A stretch of 64,000 nucleotides of DNA from Paenibacillus psychroresistens (GTDB lineage: Bacteria; Bacillota; Bacilli; Paenibacillales; NBRC-103111): the NCBI RefSeq assembly GCF_009728935.1, contig NZ_CP034235.1:6585501-6649500 (forward strand). The letters run 5' to 3'. The translations under genes were made by a program, and so were the position numbers. Below the pieces are notes generated by a model that was given only the letters and a program-made list of their open reading frames with translations, searched no databases and had not been told where the DNA came from. Shown one piece after another: positions 55,559-63,967 of this stretch; position 1 is the stretch's first letter; every line of letters starts with the position of its first letter.

Positions 55559-56569
55559 ATGATTAAATTAAAAGAAATCGCTGAAATTGCCAACGTTTCC
55601 GTTACTACTGTCTCAAGAATTTTAAACAATAAAGGTAACTTCAGCGAAATAACTAAACAAAAAGTTCTTGATATAGTTAAAGAATATCTATATACACCAA
55701 GCACGGCGCTTCAAAAACTCAACAACATATCTTACACAATTGGGATATTTATTCCCAACCAGAACGATTTTATAGATGATGATCCTGCTTCTTCCGTTGA
55801 TTTGAACAACCTCAAAGAAGAGTTCGAAAGCTTGGGCCATACGCTAGTGTTGACTACCAATACGGGTAAAATAGATCGTTCCTCGATGTCTTACACAATG
55901 ATCCAAGAGAATTCAATTGACGCAGCGATTATTTTCGCCCCGTTCACAAACGATGAGCTAGTCGATGAACTAATTGCCAATAACATTCCTTATGTTGTAA
56001 CAAACGGAAGAAACATAGAGAAGAACTGGAATTACATTGATTACAACAATTACGATGGCGCCAAAAGTGTTATCCACTATTTATATAATCTGGGCCATAG
56101 AAATATCGGTATTATTGCAGGACCTGTAGATCATTTAGTAAATATCAATCGAATGCAGGGCAGTATGGATGCATTTCAACAATTAGATTTGCAGATTTCA
56201 GAGACACAAATCCTTCATGGTTCTTTTAGTCTTGCACACGGATATGAATCAGCTAAAACGCTCCTAAATGAAAAACCAAGGGTAACCGCTCTATTCTGTT
56301 TTGACGATATTATTGCATTCGGAGCGATGAAAGCCATTTCCGAGCTTAATCTAAAGATACCTGATAATATTTCAATTGTAGGCTTTGATGATCTCAAATT
56401 ATCGGAATTCATGATTCCACCTCTAACAACTGTCAGACGATTCCGATATGATATTAATCAATTAATTGTAAAGCTGCTTATTGACTTAATTAATAATAAA
56501 TACATTGAAATGGTTCATATTAGTTTAAAAACAGAGCTAATTGAAAGAAGCTCATGCAAAAAAATATAG
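55559..56569 (+). CDS. LacI-family transcriptional repressor
   Basis: A 336-residue LacI/GalR repressor. The N-terminal helix-turn-helix (IKLKEIAEIANVSVTTVSRI then LNNKG) is followed by the periplasmic-binding-like domain (VIHYLYNLGHRNIGIIAG, TALFCFDDIIAFGAMKA and NISIVGFDDLKLSEF). The start is 55559 because the promoter lies downstream of the earlier ATG at 55439. The ribosome binding site is weak (AAAGGA), as often for repressors. The palindrome TTGCGCAA, with a central CG as in LacI-type operators, lies at its own promoter, at the GH31 gene, at both DUF4832-type genes and at the importer operon. It therefore probably represses this whole set until an oligosaccharide binds. Confidence 0.92.
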   Translation: MIKLKEIAEIANVSVTTVSRILNNKGNFSEITKQKVLDIVKEYLYTPSTALQKLNNISYTIGIFIPNQNDFIDDDPASSVDLNNLKEEFESLGHTLVLTTNTGKIDRSSMSYTMIQENSIDAAIIFAPFTNDELVDELIANNIPYVVTNGRNIEKNWNYIDYNNYDGAKSVIHYLYNLGHRNIGIIAGPVDHLVNINRMQGSMDAFQQLDLQISETQILHGSFSLAHGYESAKTLLNEKPRVTALFCFDDIIAFGAMKAISELNLKIPDNISIVGFDDLKLSEFMIPPLTTVRRFRYDINQLIVKLLIDLINNKYIEMVHISLKTELIERSSCKKI

Positions 56570-56579
56570 ACTCCAAGAT

Positions 56580-56634
56580 AACCTTCTCCCCTACGGTCGT
56601 GACTGATCTAATCGTAGAGAAAGAAGGTTTTCCT
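56580..56634 (+). terminator. Terminator of the LacI gene
   Basis: AACCTTCT pairs with AGAAGGTT and CTACG with CGTAG, followed by TTTTCC. It lies between the LacI gene and the convergent permease gene and may also serve the permease operon. Confidence 0.6.
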
Positions 56635-56637
56635 ATG

Positions 56638-57477
56638 TCATTTGGAGCCCGTAAAAGCAACCCCTTCAATAAAGCGCTTTTGGAAAACAACAAACACAAG
56701 AATCATTGGAATAACGGTCATAAGCGCGCCTGCCATTAAAGTTGGATAATCGCTTTGAAACTGCCCTACAAGGTTCTGCAAGCCCGCAGCCAGAGTCAAC
56801 TTATCAGCACTGCTGTTAATAATAAACGGCCAAGTGAAATCGTTCCATGCCCATAGCATATGAATGATCGTTACTGCCGCTAAAGCCGGGGTAACCAGAG
56901 GAAGCATAACTAAACGAAGAATTTGGTAATGGCTGCATCCATCAAGAACAGCCGCTTCTTCTAATTCCAAAGGTAAGCTTAAAAAGAATTGGCGGAGCAG
57001 GAATGTGGCAAATGGGCTAACCAAGCCTGTAATGAATAGTCCTGTAATCGTATTGACCAAGTGCATCTTATTGAGCATAAAGTATTGTGCTGTATAAAAA
57101 ACTGTATTAGGCACCAGCATCACGGATATGACAATCATAAAAAGAAAGTTTTTGGCAGGAAACTTAATTCTCGCAAACGCATAAGCGGCCATTGTACTCA
57201 AGACAAGCGGCCCGACTGTTCGAAAAAAGGCTGAGATAATCGTATTGTAATATAATCTGCCAATGTGTAATTTATTCCAGGCATTAGAAACATTGTGGTG
57301 CCAATTATTCCAATGAGCAGGCAAAAACTTAAAAGGAATTTGTGTTGTTTCCGTCACCGTTTTAAATATATAAAGGATCATCCAAAGAAAAGGAATGAGC
57401 ATAAAAATGGCCACGATTACAAGTACTAGTTGAGCCAGATAATTCGTTCGTTCCGCGGATTTAGCACGTGTACTCAA
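56638..57477 (-). CDS. Sugar ABC transporter permease, MalG type
   Basis: A 279-residue permease with about six helices and the EAA loop EEAAVLDGCSHYQILRLV followed by MLPLVTP. The start is TTG, 7 bases after AGGAGG. It is the last gene of the importer operon (binding protein, MalF, MalG), 11 bases after its partner. As with the other importers here, no ATPase gene is linked. Confidence 0.92.
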   Translation of the reverse strand: MSTRAKSAERTNYLAQLVLVIVAIFMLIPFLWMILYIFKTVTETTQIPFKFLPAHWNNWHHNVSNAWNKLHIGRLYYNTIISAFFRTVGPLVLSTMAAYAFARIKFPAKNFLFMIVISVMLVPNTVFYTAQYFMLNKMHLVNTITGLFITGLVSPFATFLLRQFFLSLPLELEEAAVLDGCSHYQILRLVMLPLVTPALAAVTIIHMLWAWNDFTWPFIINSSADKLTLAAGLQNLVGQFQSDYPTLMAGALMTVIPMILVFVVFQKRFIEGVAFTGSK

Positions 57478-57488
57478 AAAATCGCCTC

Positions 57489-58430
57489 CTATTCATAAAA
57501 TACCCATTTTTTCGACAAACGAAATTGGAGGGCTGTTAATAGCAAGTTAATGATTAAGAGAATATTAATTATTGCTGCCCCATAATTCGGTTCATTCTGG
57601 CGATAAGTCGTAATAAAATAAGAAAAAACAATGGAACGAACATCCTCTAGAACAACGCTATTTCGACCAAGTAAGAAATAAATACCTTCAAAAACCTGCG
57701 TGCCTTCAATGACTGAGATAATACCAACAAAAAATAAAGTAGGTGTAAGCAAAGGTAAAGTAATGTAGCGGAACTTTTTAAAGCCAGTAGCGCCTTCAAG
57801 CAGTCCAGCTTCGTATAGAGTTACAGATATGCCCTGTAAGCCAGCGAGAATAATAACCATTTTCAAGCCAATACTGCCCCAAACAGCTGTAAGCACCAAA
57901 GAAAACATGACCACCTTGGGATCAGACAGCCAACCAATATCAGTTCCAAGCATTTTATTAAGCAACCCATAATCCCTGTTAAGCAAAACAACCCAAACCA
58001 ACGCTGTCGCAGCAGGAAGTGTAATTTGCGGAAGAAAGTAAATCGTCCGGAATACGGATATTCCTTTAATTTTTTGATTTAGCAATAAGGCAAGAAACGT
58101 GGCAATGATCAATACCAGCGGAACAAACAAAATAACGTATTGAAAGGTATTGCCTAAATTAGCCCAAAATTCTTTATCATGAAATAATCGCTCATAGTTT
58201 TTCAAACCAACCCACTTATTCTTCAACCCAAAGTTTTCAGATTCTACAAACCCATAAAATAAAGACATCAAGGTTGGGAGCACATAAAAAAAAGCAACCA
58301 AAAGTACGGTCGGTATGACTAGAATATAGGCAGGCAAGTAGTGATCTCTGAACTTCGATATCTTCCTTTGCTTACGGTTAAATATAGGTTTAATTGGGTC
58401 GTCTGTCTCGATGTTGGCAAGACTCATCAT
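57489..58430 (-). CDS. Sugar ABC transporter permease, MalF/UgpA type
   Basis: A 313-residue permease with a long N-terminal cytoplasmic stretch of about 30 residues, then six helices and the EAA loop YEAGLLEGATGFKKFRYI followed by TLPLLTP. Two adjacent ATG codons (58430 and 58427) lie 5-8 bases after AGGAG; either may be used. It is preceded by a strong hairpin that separates it from the binding-protein gene, and is closely followed by the MalG half. Confidence 0.92.
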   Translation of the reverse strand: MMSLANIETDDPIKPIFNRKQRKISKFRDHYLPAYILVIPTVLLVAFFYVLPTLMSLFYGFVESENFGLKNKWVGLKNYERLFHDKEFWANLGNTFQYVILFVPLVLIIATFLALLLNQKIKGISVFRTIYFLPQITLPAATALVWVVLLNRDYGLLNKMLGTDIGWLSDPKVVMFSLVLTAVWGSIGLKMVIILAGLQGISVTLYEAGLLEGATGFKKFRYITLPLLTPTLFFVGIISVIEGTQVFEGIYFLLGRNSVVLEDVRSIVFSYFITTYRQNEPNYGAAIINILLIINLLLTALQFRLSKKWVFYE

Positions 58431-58452
58431 AAACACTCCTTGCAGCAGTTTA

Positions 58453-58495
58453 AAATGTAATTGGCTCTCATAAATCTAAGAGCCAATTACATTAG
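58453..58495 (-). terminator. Partial terminator inside the importer operon
   Basis: AATGTAATTGGCTCT pairs perfectly with AGAGCCAATTACATT over a 10-base loop, followed by TTTT on the minus strand. Its place between binding protein and permease genes matches the hairpin at 35866-35903. Confidence 0.8.
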
Positions 58496-58519
58496 GTTTA
58501 ATTTTGATTGAAAAATGGA

Positions 58520-59854
58520 TTATTTCTCTGCAGCTATAGCGTCGTTCATCATCTTTGCAACTTCTTTAGCTGCATCTTCAATCAGTTTTCTACCGCCAAA
58601 TGCAGGAGTCATAATAGCTGCTTCTTTTTCAAACCATACTGGATACGATTTAGAACCTGCTGGATATGGAGTAGCCTCTTGTGCTTGCTCCGGGAATACC
58701 TTCAAATTTAATTCCGGCTTGGATTTAAGCCAAGCATCTTGTGTATCTTTAAATGCAGGGATCGCAGTTCCTTTATCAGCAAAAATTTGCGCTGCTTCTT
58801 TGGAGCCCAAGAATTTCATTAACAACCAAGCTTCGTCCTGATGTTTGCCTTTAGCTGACATGGAGTAGCCTAAACCATTGATAATATTTCCACGACCTGC
58901 CTTGCCTTTTGGAAGCGGTGCCCAATCCCATTTGCCTTTAATAATCTCACTGCTGTAGATATCGTTGATCTGCCATGAGCCATCGAACATCATAGCCAAT
59001 TTGCCTGATTTGAACATTTCACGCGGATCTGTTTCTGACATTTGCTGTTGAGTTGGTGATGCTTTATCTACGATCATTTGATATCTAGCTTTTAATGCTT
59101 CAATTGTTTCTGGTGAATCATAACCTGACTTCTTCATATCAGGAGAAAGAACGGATCCACCAAATGCTATAATGTCATTCCAGTAGCCGGTTTGTGTATC
59201 TGCTTTTGCAGCAAAGCCAAAAATTCCTTTTGCTGGATCAGATAATTTTTTGGCAACTTCAGCTAATTTAGCATAATCCCAAGTGTCGTCTGGAAAAGGA
59301 ATGTTAGCTTTTTGGAACATTTCTTTGTTGTATGCTAGACCGATAGTATCAAAGTCCTTAGGTACTGCATAGTTTTCATCATTAACTGTATATACATTGC
59401 CTAAGTTTGAAACGTAATTGTTTAAATCAAGCTCGCCTGCCTTTACTTTATCAGTAATTGGCTTAATTGAATTTCCTGTAGCATATTTCAAAAATTGCCC
59501 GCTATGCATCCAGAAAACATCTGGCAAAGTCCCTGACGCTGCTTCTGCAGACCGTTTTACCCAATAATCTCCCCACGGTGTAACCTCTACCTTTACAGTG
59601 ATGTTAGGATTTGCTTTTGTAAATTCTGCCGTGATCGCTTCTGTTGCTTCTTGTTGATTTGTATCCCAAATTGCTAGAGTTAATGTTACAGGATCTTTAC
59701 TTGCTGGCGCTGCTGTTGGAGCTTCAGTTGCTGTTCCAGAAGCTGCCTTAGTTGGTTCAGCAGCTGGTGTATCCTTCTTGCTACATCCAGCTAGTGCAAC
59801 CGTTAAAATTAAGAAAGCGCTTAACAAAGTGGTAATAATTTTCTTCCTTGCCAT
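58520..59854 (-). CDS. Sugar-binding lipoprotein of the LacI-controlled importer
   Basis: A 444-residue family-1 binding protein. The start at 59854 is preceded by GAGGGGG; a longer frame to 59956 would overlap the promoter and is rejected. The signal ends in the lipobox LAGC at about residue 25, followed by an Ala/Thr/Pro tether. The core has VTLTLAIWDTNQQEATEAIT and MFDGSWQINDIYSSE. It is the first gene of the operon, controlled by a promoter with the TTGCGCAA operator. It should bind the oligosaccharide released by the secreted DUF4832-type proteins. Confidence 0.9.
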   Translation of the reverse strand: MARKKIITTLLSAFLILTVALAGCSKKDTPAAEPTKAASGTATEAPTAAPASKDPVTLTLAIWDTNQQEATEAITAEFTKANPNITVKVEVTPWGDYWVKRSAEAASGTLPDVFWMHSGQFLKYATGNSIKPITDKVKAGELDLNNYVSNLGNVYTVNDENYAVPKDFDTIGLAYNKEMFQKANIPFPDDTWDYAKLAEVAKKLSDPAKGIFGFAAKADTQTGYWNDIIAFGGSVLSPDMKKSGYDSPETIEALKARYQMIVDKASPTQQQMSETDPREMFKSGKLAMMFDGSWQINDIYSSEIIKGKWDWAPLPKGKAGRGNIINGLGYSMSAKGKHQDEAWLLMKFLGSKEAAQIFADKGTAIPAFKDTQDAWLKSKPELNLKVFPEQAQEATPYPAGSKSYPVWFEKEAAIMTPAFGGRKLIEDAAKEVAKMMNDAIAAEK

Positions 59855-59902
59855 CCTTTTTTCCCCCTCAGTTTTGACAATCCTGTCGAATGTGTTGTAA
59901 GT

Positions 59903-59964
59903 AAATAGTTGCGCAATTTTTTTACTTACTTTTACATTGTAATAAGCCTGCACCAAAGTGTCAA
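59903..59964 (-). promoter_or_regulatory. Promoter and LacI-type operator of the third importer
   Basis: Minus strand: TTGACA (59964-59959), a 17-base spacer, TACAAT (59941-59936), then TTGCGCAA at 59916-59909. This is the strongest promoter seen in the window. The operator centre is about 46.5 bases from the -35 box. The rest of the 342-base gap to 60196 holds only the terminator at 60103. Confidence 0.85.
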
Positions 59965-60102
59965 TACTTTTTCCTAATTTTGTCGTTTGTCAGTGATATG
60001 TCACTAAATAACTCTACAGAGATAGTGTCATGCTCAGAGATACAGATACGCGTTTAACTAGATTTGAGACAAGCAAGTCAAGTAGTTACTTATTCTGCCT
60101 AA

Positions 60103-60142
60103 CAAAAAAGCAACCCCATCGAGCTGAAGGATTGCTTTTTTC
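60103..60142 (-). terminator. Terminator of the pilin-like operon
   Basis: AAAAAAGCAA-CC pairs with GG-TTGCTTTTTT over a loop of about 12 bases, with T residues following on the minus strand. It lies 55 bases past the last gene of the operon. Confidence 0.82.
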
Positions 60143-60196
60143 CTGAATAGGGCATTCGCTATGCTTTTCAATCAAACAAAGCACTACTAAAGCTAA

Positions 60197-61192
60197 CTAC
60201 TGCATAAATTCCGTATCAAAATAGTATCCCTTTAAAGCTGCTGCTTTCTCCGTAGTAAAGAGGTCCTCAATTGTTAATCCCGCGAATCCAGAAGGGTTTT
60301 TATCCACATATGAATAATACTTTATTCCCCCACGAGTATACCCAGCAATCATTCTTACTGCATCAATCTTTGAACCTGATAGACTGAAACCACTAATAGG
60401 CCGAGAAGTCGTTATATTCAGCCCTTGAACTAGCACTATGAAGCTTGGTCCTTCAATTGGATTAACCCCACTAAATGTGGTTAGCTGGCTCGGTATATAG
60501 AATGAATTCTTCCAATTCGGATTCAATTCGTTTGTTTTATCAATACTGTACGCCATATCATTAGATATAATCGTATTTATGGTTGCTTTCGCTTCCGTTA
60601 GTGACATAGTTCCTGCAGCTGTTGGTGGCAAGCCGAATTCTTTGGTTAAACTGCTCCCAGTTAAGGCTAAAGAATAATCCAGTCCCATATTCAAAGCATA
60701 ACTAGTGCTTCCGAAATTATAGGTATAAGGCATCTTCATCCCGAATATTAAATCCCAGCCAACATCTTTAGGGACTGCATTAATATTGGTATCATCCGGA
60801 TAATTGCCTCCGCCATTCTTCACCTGTTGTTGGGACGCTAAATAAAATCCGTCGAAAGTGGCAACAGTGGCGACTGGGATATAATCTTTAATTAATGCTT
60901 TATTCTCTGCGGTCGGCTGCATATCATAATTGAAACAGAAGACATCCAAGAATGTATCCAAGGCAAGCTGTGGATCAACTGTGAATGATTTATTCTTGGT
61001 ATAGTCCATATCCAGACTTCCGGTTTCCAGCATTGCTGCGGCTCCAGCATCAGTGGAATAATCAATGGCATAAGATAGCTTTAATCTTTCAATTTCGTCA
61101 TTTTCTTTATGTATATAATTCATGTACCCCGTAAGTAAAGCAGCTATGAAAAGGATAACTACAATATTGACTATACCAAAGCTTCTACTCAT
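60197..61192 (-). CDS. Membrane-anchored protein of a pilin-like operon
   Basis: A 331-residue protein with a single helix at residues about 8-28 (IVNIVVILFIAALLTGYMN) and a long extracellular part. I do not recognise the family. The helix near the N-terminus followed by a polar stalk resembles minor pilins or TadE/TadF-like surface proteins. It is the last and largest gene of a run of seven small genes with the same layout, 7 bases after its neighbour. It may be a tip or minor subunit. Confidence 0.6.
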   Translation of the reverse strand: MSRSFGIVNIVVILFIAALLTGYMNYIHKENDEIERLKLSYAIDYSTDAGAAAMLETGSLDMDYTKNKSFTVDPQLALDTFLDVFCFNYDMQPTAENKALIKDYIPVATVATFDGFYLASQQQVKNGGGNYPDDTNINAVPKDVGWDLIFGMKMPYTYNFGSTSYALNMGLDYSLALTGSSLTKEFGLPPTAAGTMSLTEAKATINTIISNDMAYSIDKTNELNPNWKNSFYIPSQLTTFSGVNPIEGPSFIVLVQGLNITTSRPISGFSLSGSKIDAVRMIAGYTRGGIKYYSYVDKNPSGFAGLTIEDLFTTEKAAALKGYYFDTEFMQ

Positions 61193-61199
61193 ACTTTAC

Positions 61200-61649
61200 C
61201 TACTTCCTCACCATTCCGGCTAATGTCTGATCGAATTTAGGGGGGCTTAGGTGCAGCAGTCTATACTGTATTCTTTGTGCTGCCGTGTAGTCTATGGCTT
61301 TTACTGTAACTTTAATGATATCTCCTTCATTCCATTTACTAACGTCATCAGTAAGCACATAAGACGTATAGGTTCCGCCACTTCCGTCTGGATTAACGGT
61401 TTTCACATATCTTCTTACAGTAGCATCCATAGTAATCCCATAAGAAGAAACACCCAAATAGAAGTCCGATAGATCAATGGGAGAGAGCCTCGCATCATCA
61501 CTCACTTTATTAATCAGATTAGTCATCTCATTTAATACACTTCGATTCATCGTTAAATCCTTGCCCATCGTATTGATGACAAGAGGGCCTCCAGCCAAAA
61601 GTGTAAATGCCAATAATACACCCAGTATCTTATTGAATATATCTGTCAT
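61200..61649 (-). CDS. Small membrane-anchored protein, pilin-like operon
   Basis: A 149-residue protein with an N-terminal helix at about 9-28 (LGVLLAFTLLAGGPLVI) and a mostly beta extracellular region ending LLHLSPPKFDQTLAGMVRK. AAGGAGG precedes the ATG. The family is unknown; position and layout suggest a minor pilin-like subunit. Confidence 0.6.
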   Translation of the reverse strand: MTDIFNKILGVLLAFTLLAGGPLVINTMGKDLTMNRSVLNEMTNLINKVSDDARLSPIDLSDFYLGVSSYGITMDATVRRYVKTVNPDGSGGTYTSYVLTDDVSKWNEGDIIKVTVKAIDYTAAQRIQYRLLHLSPPKFDQTLAGMVRK

Positions 61650-61665
61650 GACAAGCTGCCCCTCC

Positions 61666-61953
61666 TTATGCCCTTACTAAATCCTTTTCCTCAAATGCAT
61701 AAAGGGTTTCTTTAATCAGAACTCCATAGTAAATAGAAGTGCTCCCCAATGTATTTTTATACTTTATTAAAGCAACAATGATCCCTTTTGAACCGCGTTT
61801 TGGAAACCCGTATAAGTTTCTTGCATATTTATTAGCTGGATCCAAATGCTGAAACAATAACTCTGCCTCTTTTCCACGGATACAGGTAGCCTCTTTAACA
61901 ACAACATAAGTCCCTTTTCTAAAAGAAGGAATAAGCAATCCAAAAATATTCAT
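61666..61953 (-). CDS. Small protein of the pilin-like operon
   Basis: A 95-residue protein. The start is ATG 61953, because GAGG lies 6 bases upstream; an ATG 12 bases earlier forms part of that site. Unlike the other members it has only a short hydrophobic start (NIFGLLIPSF) and mixed helices after it, with EATCIRGKEAELLFQ. The function is unknown. Confidence 0.55.
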   Translation of the reverse strand: MNIFGLLIPSFRKGTYVVVKEATCIRGKEAELLFQHLDPANKYARNLYGFPKRGSKGIIVALIKYKNTLGSTSIYYGVLIKETLYAFEEKDLVRA

Positions 61954-61986
61954 ATATTTCCTCATTCTATAAATTATTTTCCCAGT

Positions 61987-62445
61987 TCACTGTGGTTTTA
62001 CATCCCAAAATCTCATTCCTGATAGATCTGACATATCCGATGAAATGGAAGGACCGGAATATAATTGCAAGTAAATCGGTACCGTTGTTGGCATGACTAA
62101 TTTTGCATCCTGCAGCTTCAAAGCTCTGTTGCTAAAAAACTCAGCATCTAAAGGGATTTCTGTATGGATGCCTGATGGACCAGAAAGACTTATTCTAATC
62201 TTTTGGGGCGCCCGGGCATTCTTATCGGCAACGACTAACATAAGCATGACATCATTAGTAGTAATGGGTCTTGGGGTTGGCACTATCTCACTTTCTTTTC
62301 CCAAAGCCGCTTTCTCTATTTGCACACCAAATCCACCTACATCGCCTTGGAAATAGGGGATAGCACAATAAACCATAATAGGAACAAAAATCGCTAATAC
62401 CATAATCAATGAAATGATATCGAAGGCGTCATCGGCTTCATTCAT
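61987..62445 (-). CDS. Small membrane-anchored protein, pilin-like operon
   Basis: A 152-residue protein with one helix at about 10-29 (ISLIMVLAIFVPIMVYC) and an extracellular part rich in beta strands. Its GGAGG lies inside the end of the upstream gene, 2 bases away, so translation is probably coupled. The family is unknown. Confidence 0.6.
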   Translation of the reverse strand: MNEADDAFDIISLIMVLAIFVPIMVYCAIPYFQGDVGGFGVQIEKAALGKESEIVPTPRPITTNDVMLMLVVADKNARAPQKIRISLSGPSGIHTEIPLDAEFFSNRALKLQDAKLVMPTTVPIYLQLYSGPSISSDMSDLSGMRFWDVKPQ

Positions 62446-62447
62446 CG

Positions 62448-62822
62448 CTATTCCTCCTTTATCACTACATCGTACATATCACTTATTTTTGTCAAAGTAA
62501 GTCGCACCTTTATATGGAAGAACCGAGTTAAATCATCCACTTTCGTAATTGGAATTGTATTTATCGAGCCTGAAAAAGAGTGAATCGCACTGGCATTTTT
62601 CTGCAGCATTACATATACAGAAGCGGCTGGAACAGCGCCATAATTGGCTGTATTAATCAATTCAGTAGCATAGGTCTCCGCTTGTGTATCTACAATAGAA
62701 GCTGTTGCTTGCCTCCCGAAGCTCTGACTCATTACAGTAAATAAGGCTAGCATACCAATGATTACACTCATTACTATAAGACTTATAGTGATATGGACAC
62801 TATTACTGACCTCATTATCCAA
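62448..62822 (-). CDS. Small membrane-anchored protein, pilin-like operon
   Basis: A 124-residue protein with a helix at about 10-32 (HITISLIVMSVIIGMLALFT). The start is TTG, 7 bases after AGGAGG; that site forms the last codons of the upstream gene. The layout resembles a pilin: a short polar leader, a long helix and then a polar domain. No leader-peptidase motif (G followed by F and a later E) is clear. Confidence 0.6.
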   Translation of the reverse strand: MDNEVSNSVHITISLIVMSVIIGMLALFTVMSQSFGRQATASIVDTQAETYATELINTANYGAVPAASVYVMLQKNASAIHSFSGSINTIPITKVDDLTRFFHIKVRLTLTKISDMYDVVIKEE

Positions 62823-62823
62823 T

Positions 62824-63255
62824 TTACTGCCTCCTAAATTCTATTTGAGTAATTGCACCGTTGGCATCCTTAGTCAAATGTCCATCATATATAGCTGTAA
62901 TAGGAAATATCGAGGTTAAATAGGCTGTCCCAAACTTTGCAGGGGGTGTTGAAGATACCCACTTCCAGTTGGTGTTGAAGGTTGTACTCACACCAATGTC
63001 TGTATCCACCCATATTTCAGGTGTCCCCCTGGCCTCTGCAATTGCAGAGATAACATCCTGCGCATGTAAACCAGTTGTTTCATTAAACTGGCTATATTTG
63101 CGCAACTCCTTGACAATGGCTACTGCATTATCATCATCCTGTTGGATACGGGCACTATCACTTGCCAGATGTCCGAGGACTACGATAAAGCTTAAGACCA
63201 GAGCTGCAGTCATTGCACTTATTCCAGCCCAAATGGCTGCTGGCCATTCATTCAT
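62824..63255 (-). CDS. Small membrane-anchored protein, pilin-like operon
   Basis: A 143-residue protein with one helix at about 8-30 (IWAGISAMTAALVLSFIVVL) and a polar extracellular part. GGGAGGG precedes the ATG. It directly follows the pilin-like gene across a hairpin and is coupled to the next gene. The family is unknown. Confidence 0.6.
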   Translation of the reverse strand: MNEWPAAIWAGISAMTAALVLSFIVVLGHLASDSARIQQDDDNAVAIVKELRKYSQFNETTGLHAQDVISAIAEARGTPEIWVDTDIGVSTTFNTNWKWVSSTPPAKFGTAYLTSIFPITAIYDGHLTKDANGAITQIEFRRQ

Positions 63256-63281
63256 CTAGCACCCTCCCTTTCCTACTCTAT

Positions 63282-63316
63282 AAGCTTCATGAATGATAGA
63301 AAAATTCATGAAGCTT
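63282..63316 (-). terminator. Hairpin after the pilin-like gene
   Basis: AAGCTTCATGAAT pairs perfectly with ATTCATGAAGCTT over a short loop. It lies just after the most pilin-like gene, as if to make its transcript more stable or to lower expression of the genes downstream. Confidence 0.65.
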
Positions 63317-63329
63317 AACAACAGGAAGT

Positions 63330-63911
63330 TTATTGCTGTGTGAAGCAAATACCTACAATAGTTCCAGTGGTGTCTTTGATTAATTCAGCTAAGAATTTGG
63401 CAGTTGGACGTATAAAAGTTGCAGTACCTGATTTAGTAGTCGGTATATAAATCATATTATAAGTAATTTGACCTGAGCCCAATAAATCCACTGTAAACCA
63501 AGAATTCCCAGCACCTTTAGCCATCTCGGCAGTTATAAAGGTTGCCGCAACTGCAGGTGTTACTGTTCCTTGGTCTGTGCCTACAAGCTGTGCTCCATAA
63601 TTGTGACCAGTAGTACCCTTACCAGTACCAGAAGTTGTTAGCATTTGAGCTTTCGTTCTCACAACAGTAGCAACAGGTCTACCTTCAAACAATTTAATTG
63701 CTGAGGTAACTTGCGTACCCGATTGAATCTTTTGATCAAAATCATCAAATTGAGCCAATGACATCGAATCCATAGAGTTCTGTACAGTTGTGATTCCTTG
63801 ATTGGTAGTTCCTCTTGTAAACCCCAAAATTACGAATATCACCGAAATAATAACTCCAATTACGATCAATGCGATCGCAATTCTGGCTCCTGATCCTAAT
63901 TCACCTTCCAT
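63330..63911 (-). CDS. Pilin-like protein, tandem paralogue 1
   Basis: A 193-residue protein with a short leader (MEGELGSG) and a helix at about 9-31 (ARIAIALIVIGVIISVIFVI), then a Gly/Thr-rich extracellular domain that ends GTIVGICFTQQ. AGGAG precedes the ATG. The C-terminus of another gene, cut by the window edge just upstream, reads TIVGICFTQQ, so at least two near-identical tandem copies exist. This fits a major pilin or other polymer-forming subunit. No typical type IV prepilin site is clear, so it is not a confident pilin call. Confidence 0.62.
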   Translation of the reverse strand: MEGELGSGARIAIALIVIGVIISVIFVILGFTRGTTNQGITTVQNSMDSMSLAQFDDFDQKIQSGTQVTSAIKLFEGRPVATVVRTKAQMLTTSGTGKGTTGHNYGAQLVGTDQGTVTPAVAATFITAEMAKGAGNSWFTVDLLGSGQITYNMIYIPTTKSGTATFIRPTAKFLAELIKDTTGTIVGICFTQQ

Positions 63912-63967
63912 TGATTACTCACTCCTAATTTGTATTTTAGTATTAGCTCATGAAGATATTAATACTT

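Noticed and set aside
59811..59826. AGAAAGCGCTTAAC as a cre site
   Set aside because: It lies inside the signal-peptide coding part of a binding protein and fits the consensus poorly at both ends.
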